Below, piece by piece: positions 8,112 to 15,024 of a stretch of DNA of 26,259 nucleotides. The DNA lies in assembly GCA_023228745.1 (NCBI GenBank), contig JALOAP010000003.1, positions 1-26,259 on the forward strand, written 5' to 3'. Made by a program: the position numbers and the translations under genes. The notes under the pieces are model-generated. The model was given only the letters and a program-made list of their open reading frames with translations. It ran no database searches and was not told the origin of the DNA. How positions within the stretch are numbered: position 1 is the first letter of the stretch; each line of letters starts with the position of its first letter. Source of the stretch: Dehalococcoidia bacterium (GTDB lineage Bacteria > Chloroflexota > Dehalococcoidia > Tepidiformales > Tepidiformaceae).

Positions 8112-9749
8112 CTATTCGTCGACCCACACCTTGTGGTACTCGACCCAGCCAAGGGGGTTTCGTGGAATGTGAATGTCCTTCGCTTCGAAGTTCACTCCAA
8201 TGGGCCGCGAAAGAATGAGCGCAAACGCACCGTCGACGAACGCGTTGTTGAATGACGCGTAGTCCGTCCCCCCGTCGAGAATCGCCTGGCGCGCCGCCAG
8301 GTACTCGGGGTCTTCGTAGTGCGTCACGACGCCGTCGAGGATGGTCGAGAAGAGCAGGCTTGTTCCCGGCGAAAGCGGTGAGCCGGAGTCGCCAAACCCA
8401 ATCCACATGTTGTCGAGCTGAGCCTGGTAGTACCGGTCGAGCATGTTCTGGTACTCCAGTGGCACGAACTCGATGTTCAGCCCGAGCTCCCGCCCTTCCT
8501 GCTGCAGGAGTTGCCCGATGGCCGGGGAATAGGCCCGGATCGGCAGGGTATTCATCCGGATAGTGATCGGCGAACTCGACGAGACTCCCGCTTCACTCAG
8601 CAAGTCCTTCGCTCGCTGCGGATCGTACGTTGGCGCGTCGAGCGCCTGGTCGTATGCCGGCGAGAATGTGGGCCATGGGAGCCGGCCGAGTTCGTCGTAG
8701 CGGCCGAGGAAGCTCTCCTCCTGGTAGCGTTCCCGGTCGAGCAGGAACTCCATCGCCTGCCGCACCCGCTTGTCCTTCAGCGGGTCCAGGTCCGTTCGAA
8801 TGCCCATTGGCGTCGTCCCGCCGGTCGACGGCAACGTCACCGTTTCGAAGTCGTCATTGTCGTAGAAGCGAATCGACTCTTCGGACGAGAGCGCCGAGTC
8901 GTGCACTTCGCCCGTCTCGAGCGCAATCGCCAGTGCGGCCGCGTCGCTATAGATCGTGTATTCGATGCGGTCCAGGTACGGCTGCCCGAGATGGTATCGG
9001 TCGTACGCCTCCAGCGTCGCGCCCCGGACGGGATCGTAGTTCGTCCACCTGAACGACCCGGTGCCGATCAGCGTCCCGGACGCAATCTGGTCGATCGTCT
9101 CCATGTCGGCGAGCCGGAACACCGTCATGAAGTCGAGTACCGGTGCGTTCGGCCGGATGAGCGTCCACTCCATCGTGTAGTCGTCGACGACGTTGTACTC
9201 AGCCACAGGATTCAGCCGGTATGAGATCGACGTTCGCCACTTCTCGTCCTTGACCGCCTCGAGGTTGGCCGCGATGTCCTTCGTCGTGAACTGGCGCCCC
9301 GAGTGGAAGAAAATGTCGTCGCGAATCACGAACCGGATCGAGGCGCCGTCCGGCGAGATCTCCCACTCCTTCACGTGGTCGGGCGCGTAGGTCAGCTCGT
9401 CCTCGGCAATGCGCACCAGGTTGCCCCAGATGAGCCCAGGGTCGCGGGCTGCGGCATTGCCGCCGCCGGCAAGTGTCCCAGCGTCAATGTAGGGCAGCGA
9501 AGCCAGGGCGATGTTGCCGCCCGCGCCGCGCCTCCAGGTTCCACCCTGCTTGGGCTCCTCGGTTTGCCCGGATTGCGGTGTGGTGCCCTGCCCGGGGGCT
9601 ATCGCCGTGGTGGTTTCGCCACCGTCGTCGTCGTCGTCATCGTCGCCGCAACCAACGAGCGGCAAAGCTGCTGCGCCAGTAACCGCTGCAGCTCCTCCGG
9701 CGAGGAACCGTCGTCGCCGGAACGGACCACCGAACGTGCCCTTACTCAT
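8112..9749 (-). CDS. Family 5 extracellular solute-binding protein, Tat-exported lipoprotein
   Basis: This 545-residue binding protein of the DppA/OppA/NikA family starts at ATG 9749, which has a strong AAGGAGG site 7 bases before it; longer in-frame starts upstream lack support. The N-terminus has a twin-arginine motif, RRRRFL (11-16), a hydrophobic run, and a lipobox LVGC with lipid cysteine C34. A tract of seven aspartates (36-42) and a Thr/Gln/Gly-rich linker follow. This suggests export in folded form and anchoring to the outer face of the membrane. The SBP_bac_5 core includes KEWEISPDGASIRFVIRDDIFFHSG. It captures the substrate for the DppB/DppC-type permeases and is the first gene of the leftward operon. 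The ligand is unknown. Confidence 0.95.
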   Translation of the reverse strand: MSKGTFGGPFRRRRFLAGGAAAVTGAAALPLVGCGDDDDDDDGGETTTAIAPGQGTTPQSGQTEEPKQGGTWRRGAGGNIALASLPYIDAGTLAGGGNAAARDPGLIWGNLVRIAEDELTYAPDHVKEWEISPDGASIRFVIRDDIFFHSGRQFTTKDIAANLEAVKDEKWRTSISYRLNPVAEYNVVDDYTMEWTLIRPNAPVLDFMTVFRLADMETIDQIASGTLIGTGSFRWTNYDPVRGATLEAYDRYHLGQPYLDRIEYTIYSDAAALAIALETGEVHDSALSSEESIRFYDNDDFETVTLPSTGGTTPMGIRTDLDPLKDKRVRQAMEFLLDRERYQEESFLGRYDELGRLPWPTFSPAYDQALDAPTYDPQRAKDLLSEAGVSSSSPITIRMNTLPIRAYSPAIGQLLQQEGRELGLNIEFVPLEYQNMLDRYYQAQLDNMWIGFGDSGSPLSPGTSLLFSTILDGVVTHYEDPEYLAARQAILDGGTDYASFNNAFVDGAFALILSRPIGVNFEAKDIHIPRNPLGWVEYHKVWVDE

Positions 9750-9803
9750 TGCTTCCCTCCTTGATGCCCCATTTTCGAATCGGGTATTTCCATGGAGGAG
9801 GGT

Positions 9804-9836
9804 ACTGTAGACTATCAAGCGCTCGGTAGGCAATAT
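9804..9836 (-). promoter_or_regulatory. Predicted promoter of the importer/CoA-transferase operon, overlapped by an operator
   Basis: On the minus strand, TTGCCT (-35) is followed by an 18-base spacer and TACAGT (-10), with transcription leading into the binding-protein gene. The spacer holds ACCGAGCGCTTGAT, one half of the inverted operator pair. This layout matches the carboxylase promoter. The hexamers are only moderate matches to consensus. Confidence 0.45.
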
Positions 9837-9853
9837 CCTCCCGAGCGCTTGAT
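9814..9853. promoter_or_regulatory. Paired palindromic operator between the TetR gene and the operon
   Basis: ATCAAGCGCTCGGTAGG (9814-9830) and CCTCCCGAGCGCTTGAT (9837-9853) are inverted copies that match at 16 of 17 positions around a 6-base AT-rich centre. Each arm contains its own imperfect palindrome around AGCGCT, so two TetR dimers could bind about two helical turns apart. The left arm matches 9 of 10 fixed bases of the published 14-bp KstR2-type TetR site (AnCAAGnnCTTGnT). A 13-base identical copy (AGCGCTCGGTAGG) occurs upstream of the carboxylase. The likely ligand is an acyl-CoA, by analogy with related TetR regulators. Confidence 0.78.
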
Positions 9854-9956
9854 CGAATCTCTGGAGTGCCGCCTACTTACTGTTCGGGCGCATCGTCCCC
9901 GCGGTGGTGGGGCTATGCCACCTCGGAACGGGAAGACACGAGAGGACAACGTCGAA

Positions 9957-10607
9957 ATGCCCACCGAATTGCCGTCGACAGCAGGGACGGACCGCGCCGG
10001 CCGGCGCGACAATCGTTACGAGCTCATCCTCAGCACGGCCGCCGGGCTGATCCACGAACGCGGGTACCAGGCCGTCACGATGCGCGACCTTGCACGAGCA
10101 GTCGGGATCAAGATGCCCTCCGTGTACCACCACTTCGAATCGAAGGAGCAGATCCTCTACGCGATCTCGCGGTCGACAATGGTCGCGCTCATCGAGCGAA
10201 CCGCGAGCGTTCTCGACGCTATCCCGCAAGCCCCTGTCGAAGAACGCCTTGCCGCTGCCATCCGCGTCGGCGTCCGCTTTCACATCGAACAGCAAGCCCA
10301 ATCCGGGGTTGTCCTGTCCGAAGTGCGCAACCTCACTGGCGACTACCAGGCCGAACTCCGTCAGCTCATGAAGGACTACGAGAAGTTCTTCTACGACCTC
10401 ATTGTCGAAGGGATGCGCCGCGGAGTGTTTGTGGAGCGAGACCCCAAGCTGGCGACGTACATCATCCTGAGCGCCCTCACGCGCATCAGTATCTGGTACC
10501 GCGACGCGGGCCGACTCAGTGCCCAGGAGGTCGAGACCGAATACACCGCGCTCCTCGTGGGCATGCTCAACTGGAGACGCGCGGCCGAGTTCGGCAAGGC
10601 CAAGTAG
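9957..10607 (+). CDS. TetR-family transcriptional regulator
   Basis: This is a 216-residue regulator from ATG 9957 (MPTELPS). An in-frame ATG at 9915 would add 14 residues and cannot be excluded. The N-terminal helix-turn-helix is intact: ELILSTAAGLIHERGYQAVTMRDLARAVGIKMPSVYHHFESKEQIL. The C-terminal ligand domain (YIILSALTRISIWYRDAGRLSAQEVETEYTALLVGML) resembles the branch that includes KstR2 and other acyl-CoA-responsive repressors. The gene is divergent from the importer operon and has the paired operator in its own upstream region, so autorepression plus operon control is likely. It converges with the carboxylase gene, whose promoter carries the same site. The effector is probably a CoA thioester of the pathway; that is inference. 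Confidence 0.95.
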   Translation: MPTELPSTAGTDRAGRRDNRYELILSTAAGLIHERGYQAVTMRDLARAVGIKMPSVYHHFESKEQILYAISRSTMVALIERTASVLDAIPQAPVEERLAAAIRVGVRFHIEQQAQSGVVLSEVRNLTGDYQAELRQLMKDYEKFFYDLIVEGMRRGVFVERDPKLATYIILSALTRISIWYRDAGRLSAQEVETEYTALLVGMLNWRRAAEFGKAK

Positions 10608-10616
10608 GCCGGGTAT

Positions 10617-10653
10617 CAGCCGGCGGCCGGGACCAGGTCCTGGCCGCCGGCTG
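10617..10653. terminator. Bidirectional hairpin terminator between convergent genes
   Basis: The arms CAGCCGGCGGCCGGGACC (10617-10634) and GGTCCTGGCCGCCGGCTG (10636-10653) pair over 18 positions with one mismatch around a single central base. The element fills most of the 51-base gap between the TetR stop and the carboxylase stop. There is no long T-run on either side, so termination efficiency is uncertain, but position and symmetry fit a shared terminator. Confidence 0.7.
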
Positions 10654-10658
10654 GACCA

Positions 10659-13600
10659 TTACCAGGTATCGATATTGCGTCGCTTCTTGCCCTCGCGGGG
10701 CCCCGGCAGTCGCACCGACTCCAGCGCGTTGAGGACCCACTTCCGCGAGTCCGCCGGGTCGATGACGTCATCTACTGCGAAGGAAACGCCGGACTGGATG
10801 GCCTTGCTCCGTTCGTACGCTCGCGCCACGAGTTCGTTGTAGCGCGCCAGTCGTACCTCCGGGTCCTCGATGGCGGCGAGCTCATTCCGATACCCAAGTT
10901 TCACCTGTCCTTCGAGCCCCATCCCACCGAACTCCCCGGTCGGCCATGACACCGCGAAGAAGGGCTCCTTGAAGCTTCCGCCAGCCATCGCCTGGGCGCC
11001 GAGGCCATAGCCCTTTCGCAGCACGATGGTCATGTGCGGGATCGTCAGATTGGCCCCGGTGACGAAGAGCCGGGAACAGTGACGCACCAACGCGGTCTTC
11101 TCAATCTCCGGTCCGACCATCATCCCGGGAGTGTCCATCAGCACGAGCAGCGGGATGTCAAAGGCATCGAGCAGCTGCATGAAGCGGGCGGCCTTGTCGG
11201 AGCCATCGCTATCGACCGCTCCCGCCAGGTGCGCCGGGTTGTTGGCAATGACGCCCACTGGTCGACCTTCGATGCGGATGAGCGACGTCACCATCCCGTG
11301 ACCAAATCCTCGCCGTAGCTCAAGCACCGACCCGTTGTCGGCGAGCGTCTCGATCACATTTCTAACGTCGTACACCCGCAACCGGTTCTCCGGCACGGTG
11401 AAGCGCAGCAGGCGCTGGTCATCGCACTCCCACTCATCGATCGCCCCCTGGAAGTACGACAGGTATTGCTTTGCCACTCGAACGGCTTCCTCTTCGTCCG
11501 CCACTCCGATGTCGATGACGCCATTGGCAACCTGGACGTCGAAGGGCCCTACTTCTTCGGGTGCAAACACGCCAAGACCGCCACCCTCGATCATCGCTGG
11601 GCCGCCCATGCCGATGTTCGAGTTCCGGGTTGCAATGATGACGTCGCAGCAGCCCAACAACGCTGCGTTACCGGCGAAGCAACGCCCCGAAGTGACGCCG
11701 ACCAACGGCACAAGACCACTGAGGCGAGCCATGGTTGCGAAGGTGGGCGTGTCGAGCGGTCGTCCGCCCCCGACATCAGGGCCATCTGTGACAGCTCGGC
11801 CGCCCTCGCGCTGACCACCGGTTCCTGCGCGCCCTCCACCGCCCTCCGTAAAGAAGACTACGGGCATGCGCCATTTCTCGGCGAGCTCGAGCATCCGGTC
11901 CGTTTTCGGATGGTTGAGCGCGCCCTGGGTGCCCGCCAGGACTGTGTAGTCGTAGGAGATGACGACGCTCTTGCTGGCGGGGGCGTCGAAGTATTCGCCG
12001 TTCACCTGGCCGACCCCACAGACCATTCCATCGCCCGGGAACTTCCGGATGACCTCGTCGATCGGAAGGCCGGTTCCCGGGGTGAGTCCGAGTCCGCCGT
12101 GCTCAACGAACGTCCCCGGGTCGCAGAGATCGTCGATGTTTTCGCGAGCGGTCCGTTGGCCGGTCTTGCGGCGCCTCTCCACGGCATCCGGCCGGGCCGC
12201 ATCGAGCGTGATGGCGTGGCGGTCGAGCACGAGCTTCAGGTCGTCGCGAATGTGGTCCAGGTCAAGCTGTTGAGTCTCGTCGTTCGCTATTTCATCGACC
12301 TCGGCCACCTGGATAGAGAGCAGCGGGTGTCCCTCGACGATGGTGTCGCCTGCCTGCACCATCACGCGAGTGACGACGCCACTGTCGGTGGCGGCGACGA
12401 TGTGCTCCATCTTCATCGCCTCCATCACAAGCACTTGCTGCCCCTTGCGCACCGTATCGCCTTCCTCAACGTCGAGCTTCACAATTGTGCCCTGCATCGG
12501 CGACGTCACGAGGGCGGCCCCTTCCGTTGCTTCCAACACCGCCTGGTCCACCCCGCCCTGACCGACCGCGTTGCCGATAGCGCGGCTCGCCCTCCCGAAA
12601 TCCAGCACCGCGAGGGGATCATTCGACTTGAGCCTCGCTCCGGCGAATCCAACGCCCGGCGTTATGTCCGCTTCCGGAGCGAAGTGGAGCGGCTCCGGTT
12701 CGCGCCCATCCGCATCCACCAACTCGGCGACGTGGTCATCGACGAACCGGGTATAGGCGTCCCCTGCAATGAAGGAGGGGTGCCGGAGGAGATTTTGGAG
12801 AAACCCGATGTTCGTCTGGACGCCCTCGATGCGCGTTTCGCGCAAGGCCCGATAGGCCTTCCTCGCCACATCCTCGAATCGCCCGGAGGGCGTGTGGACG
12901 ATCACCTTGGCAAGCAAGGAGTCGAAGCGAGGGCTCGTCCGGTATCCCGCATAGCCGAAGGTGTCGGTCCGGAACCCGGGGCCCGAGGGCGTATCGAATG
13001 CGGTAAGCACACCGCCACTCGGCCGGGTGTTCCCTTCGGGGTCGAGGGTCTCCATGTTGACTCGTGCCTGCAATGCGAAGCCGCGGGGCGATGGCACGGA
13101 GTCCTGCAGCAGCCCCAGCTCGTCCAGTGATTTCCCCGCCGCGAGTTCGAACTGGACGCGCACCAGGTCCAGGCCCAACACCTCCTCGGTCACCGTGTGT
13201 TCGACCTGCAACCTGGGGTTCGTCTCGATGAACGCGAAGAACGACTCGTCCGAAAGCGAGGAGGCATCGACGAGAAACTCGAAGGTCCCGAGATTGTCGT
13301 AGCGCGCAGCCTCCGCCATGCGCACCGCGGCCGAGAGGATGCGCTGCCGCAGGCCGCCCGGGAGCCCGGCGCTGGGGGCGACTTCAACGACCTTCTGGTA
13401 CCGGCGTTGAATGCTGCATTCGCGTTCCCACAGGTGACTCACCGTCCCCGAGCCGTCTCCAACAACCTGCACCTCGATGTGCCGCGCTCGCGGAATGAAC
13501 ACCTCCGCATAGAGATCTCCATTCCCGAAGGCCGCCTTCGCCTCCGACTGACACCGCGCGAACGCCTCGTCCAGCTCGTCCAGCGAGTGCACCGCGCGCG

Positions 13601-14102
13601 ATCCTCGACCACCGCCGCCGGCGACCGCCTTGAGCATGATCGCCCGCCCTTTCGCGGCCGAACGGAAGAACTCCCTCGCGGCGTCGATGGTCAGCCCCCC
13701 CTCGGTGCCTGGGAGTATCGGTACTCCCGCGCGCTCAGCCAGGGCCCGCGCCTTCACCTTGTCGCCGAAGAGTCCCAGCGTCGCCGGGCTTGGCCCGATG
13801 AAGGTCAGGCCCTCCGCACTGCAACGCTCTGCGAATTCTGGATTCTCAGAAAGAAAGCCGTATCCCGGGTGGATGGCGTCACAGTTCGCTTCTTTGGCCA
13901 GGGCGATGACCTGATCGCCATTCAGATAGGCCGCTGGGCCCGCTCCACGAAGCGGCAAGGTCTCGTCCATCTTCCGGGTGTGCAACGACTCCGCGTCGTC
14001 CTCCGAGTAAACCGCGACCGACTGAATGCCGAGCTCGTCCGCGGCCCGCGCGATCCGGATCGCGATCTCGCCGCGATTCGCCACCAAAACCCTCGACAGC
14101 AT
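10659..14102 (-). CDS. Single-chain acyl-CoA carboxylase (biotin carboxylase - biotin carrier - carboxyltransferase fusion)
   Basis: This 1147-residue protein starts at ATG 14102 (AGGAG upstream; the preceding TTG is less likely). Biotin carboxylase comes first (about 1-460): LVANRGEIAIRI, the ATP loop AVAGGGGRGSR, the HIEVQV segment, ERECSIQRRYQKVVEVAPS and FIETNPRLQVEHTVTE. The biotin carrier domain follows (about 530-600) with VMEAMKMEH, biotin on K564. Carboxyltransferase occupies about 615-1147, with FFTEGGGGR and GYGLGAQAMAGG for acyl-CoA and carboxybiotin binding. It would use ATP and bicarbonate to carboxylate an acyl-CoA. The order matches the one-chain long-chain acyl-CoA carboxylases described from mycobacteria; propionyl-, geranyl- or methylcrotonyl-like substrates remain possible. 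Its promoter shares the TetR operator, tying it to the importer operon. Confidence 0.95.
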   Translation of the reverse strand: MLSRVLVANRGEIAIRIARAADELGIQSVAVYSEDDAESLHTRKMDETLPLRGAGPAAYLNGDQVIALAKEANCDAIHPGYGFLSENPEFAERCSAEGLTFIGPSPATLGLFGDKVKARALAERAGVPILPGTEGGLTIDAAREFFRSAAKGRAIMLKAVAGGGGRGSRAVHSLDELDEAFARCQSEAKAAFGNGDLYAEVFIPRARHIEVQVVGDGSGTVSHLWERECSIQRRYQKVVEVAPSAGLPGGLRQRILSAAVRMAEAARYDNLGTFEFLVDASSLSDESFFAFIETNPRLQVEHTVTEEVLGLDLVRVQFELAAGKSLDELGLLQDSVPSPRGFALQARVNMETLDPEGNTRPSGGVLTAFDTPSGPGFRTDTFGYAGYRTSPRFDSLLAKVIVHTPSGRFEDVARKAYRALRETRIEGVQTNIGFLQNLLRHPSFIAGDAYTRFVDDHVAELVDADGREPEPLHFAPEADITPGVGFAGARLKSNDPLAVLDFGRASRAIGNAVGQGGVDQAVLEATEGAALVTSPMQGTIVKLDVEEGDTVRKGQQVLVMEAMKMEHIVAATDSGVVTRVMVQAGDTIVEGHPLLSIQVAEVDEIANDETQQLDLDHIRDDLKLVLDRHAITLDAARPDAVERRRKTGQRTARENIDDLCDPGTFVEHGGLGLTPGTGLPIDEVIRKFPGDGMVCGVGQVNGEYFDAPASKSVVISYDYTVLAGTQGALNHPKTDRMLELAEKWRMPVVFFTEGGGGRAGTGGQREGGRAVTDGPDVGGGRPLDTPTFATMARLSGLVPLVGVTSGRCFAGNAALLGCCDVIIATRNSNIGMGGPAMIEGGGLGVFAPEEVGPFDVQVANGVIDIGVADEEEAVRVAKQYLSYFQGAIDEWECDDQRLLRFTVPENRLRVYDVRNVIETLADNGSVLELRRGFGHGMVTSLIRIEGRPVGVIANNPAHLAGAVDSDGSDKAARFMQLLDAFDIPLLVLMDTPGMMVGPEIEKTALVRHCSRLFVTGANLTIPHMTIVLRKGYGLGAQAMAGGSFKEPFFAVSWPTGEFGGMGLEGQVKLGYRNELAAIEDPEVRLARYNELVARAYERSKAIQSGVSFAVDDVIDPADSRKWVLNALESVRLPGPREGKKRRNIDTW

Positions 14103-14145
14103 CAATTCTCTCCTCTTCGGCGGGGCAGCGCCGATCTGTTGGGCG

Positions 14146-14175
14146 ATTATGAACGAGCGCTCGGTAGGTTGTCAC
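14146..14175 (-). promoter_or_regulatory. Predicted sigma-70-type promoter of the carboxylase gene
   Basis: On the minus strand, GTGACA (-35, 5 of 6 to consensus) is separated by 18 bases from CATAAT (-10, 5 of 6 to consensus), about 45 bases before the ATG. The spacer contains the TetR operator, so bound repressor would block RNA polymerase directly. Confidence 0.7.
14152..14168. promoter_or_regulatory. TetR operator upstream of the carboxylase
   Basis: AACGAGCGCTCGGTAGG contains a perfect 10-bp palindrome, CGAGCGCTCG (14154-14163). It shares AGCGCTCGGTAGG, identical over 13 bases, with the operator next to the TetR gene. It lies between the -35 and -10 boxes of the carboxylase promoter. 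Confidence 0.75.
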
Positions 14176-14289
14176 TTCACGGTGTTTGGTGGCAGGTGAG
14201 GCTGGCGCGAAAGCGCGTCTGCCGGACCCTTCGGATTTGACGCGGCACCAGGCAGAGATGGCGTAGTGGGAGCTGTAAGTCTCTCGTAA

Positions 14290-14592
14290 GTGCGACCCGG
14301 TACCAGGCGAGCGATGCGGCCGGCGGCCGCGCTGGTGCCGTAGCCCCTTGCGTTGGGCAGGGGCGACGGCGAGCGGGGTGGTGCAGTCCCCCATTACCCG
14401 ATTCAACCCCCTGCGTGTTGGGACGACAGGTCGCTGTGGACCAACTAGAGCAGGCCGGATGCATCCCTCGTAGTCACTCTGGCGACGGTTTCCCTTCGGC
14501 TGACCGGCAAGGGTAAGGGTGAATCCAGGGACCACCTCGACACTCTGGTGGGTCACGGTGCTGGTCGCCTGGTGTGCGAAGGATCAAGAGCG
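14290..14592 (+). ncRNA. Structured sequence resembling the 5' part (domain I) of a group II intron; tentative
   Basis: The stretch opens with GTGCGAC, the usual 5' end of group II introns (GUGYG). A two-level hairpin follows: GGTACCAG (14299-14306) pairs with CTGGTGCC (14332-14339), enclosing GCGGCC/GGCCGC. Further on are AACCCCCTGCG, GGCCGGATGCATCC and CTGACCGGCAAGGGTAAGGG, which look to me like domain I of bacterial ORF-bearing introns. That resemblance is from memory and has not been aligned. No reverse transcriptase and no domain V hairpin are present, so this would be a 5' remnant at best. An unrelated structured RNA is the alternative. Confidence 0.33.
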
Positions 14593-14899
14593 ATGACCAC
14601 ACTTACCATGACTGGGAGTGGTGGCATTGTTAATGTGGCGCGATATGTACATGATTTAGATCACATTTATCATCGACCTGTAGTAAATCTTAGCCATAGG
14701 CACATCTGACTTAGCGCAAACTGTCGCATATAGTAGTGATTAGTATTTCCTACTAGATACATCGGCCCATGTAATAGTGCTGTCTTTTGGGCCGGCCGTC
14801 CAGGTACAAGGAATGGCCGTTCGGCCGTGCGTGGCAGGCCCGTTCGGCGGTTTTTCAGGTTTTTACTGGTGTATTCCAGAAAAGGATTCAGGGTTCACA

Positions 14900-14929
14900 G
14901 CCCACCCAGGGGGCCACCCCCGGCTGGGC
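14900..14929 (+). promoter_or_regulatory. GC-rich hairpin upstream of the chemoreceptor gene
   Basis: GCCCA/TGGGC forms an outer stem and GGGGG/CCCCC an inner stem with a 3-base loop, about 95 bases before the chemoreceptor ATG. There is no T-run. It could be a 5' leader structure, or the end of whatever occupies the gap. Confidence 0.35.
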
Positions 14930-15024
14930 ACGGGAAATCCCTAGCTAGCCCAAGACCGACTCGAACTCGACAGTGATGTACGTCGACACCTTGCGATATC
15001 GCGAAACCAGGACAGGAACATCAG

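Larger units (their letters stand above)
14176..15024. other. 849-base intergenic region without a convincing gene
   Basis: This gap separates the carboxylase promoter from the chemoreceptor gene. Its first part (about 14250-14600) is GC-rich and strongly self-complementary and is listed separately as an intron-like candidate. From about 14630 to 14780 the sequence turns sharply AT-rich and contains the inverted repeat TAGTAG/CTACTA. A 38-codon frame (14593-14709), preceded by GAAGGA, crosses the transition and encodes nothing I recognise. GC-rich sequence with hairpins resumes before the chemoreceptor. The composition change suggests an insertion or a leader/promoter region. Confidence 0.6.

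Noticed and set aside
9631..9655. Triplet repeat GTC on the plus strand as a possible microsatellite or short repeat array
   Set aside because: It is simply the reverse complement of the Asp tract in the binding protein and needs no separate element.
11466..13130. 554-codon plus-strand frame opposite the carboxylase
   Set aside because: It lies fully antisense to conserved carboxylase domains; its length comes from high GC and the scarcity of stop codons.
13879..14556. 225-codon minus-strand frame spanning the carboxylase start and the upstream gap
   Set aside because: It overlaps the carboxylase 5' end in another frame, runs through the promoter and operator, and has no recognisable domain.
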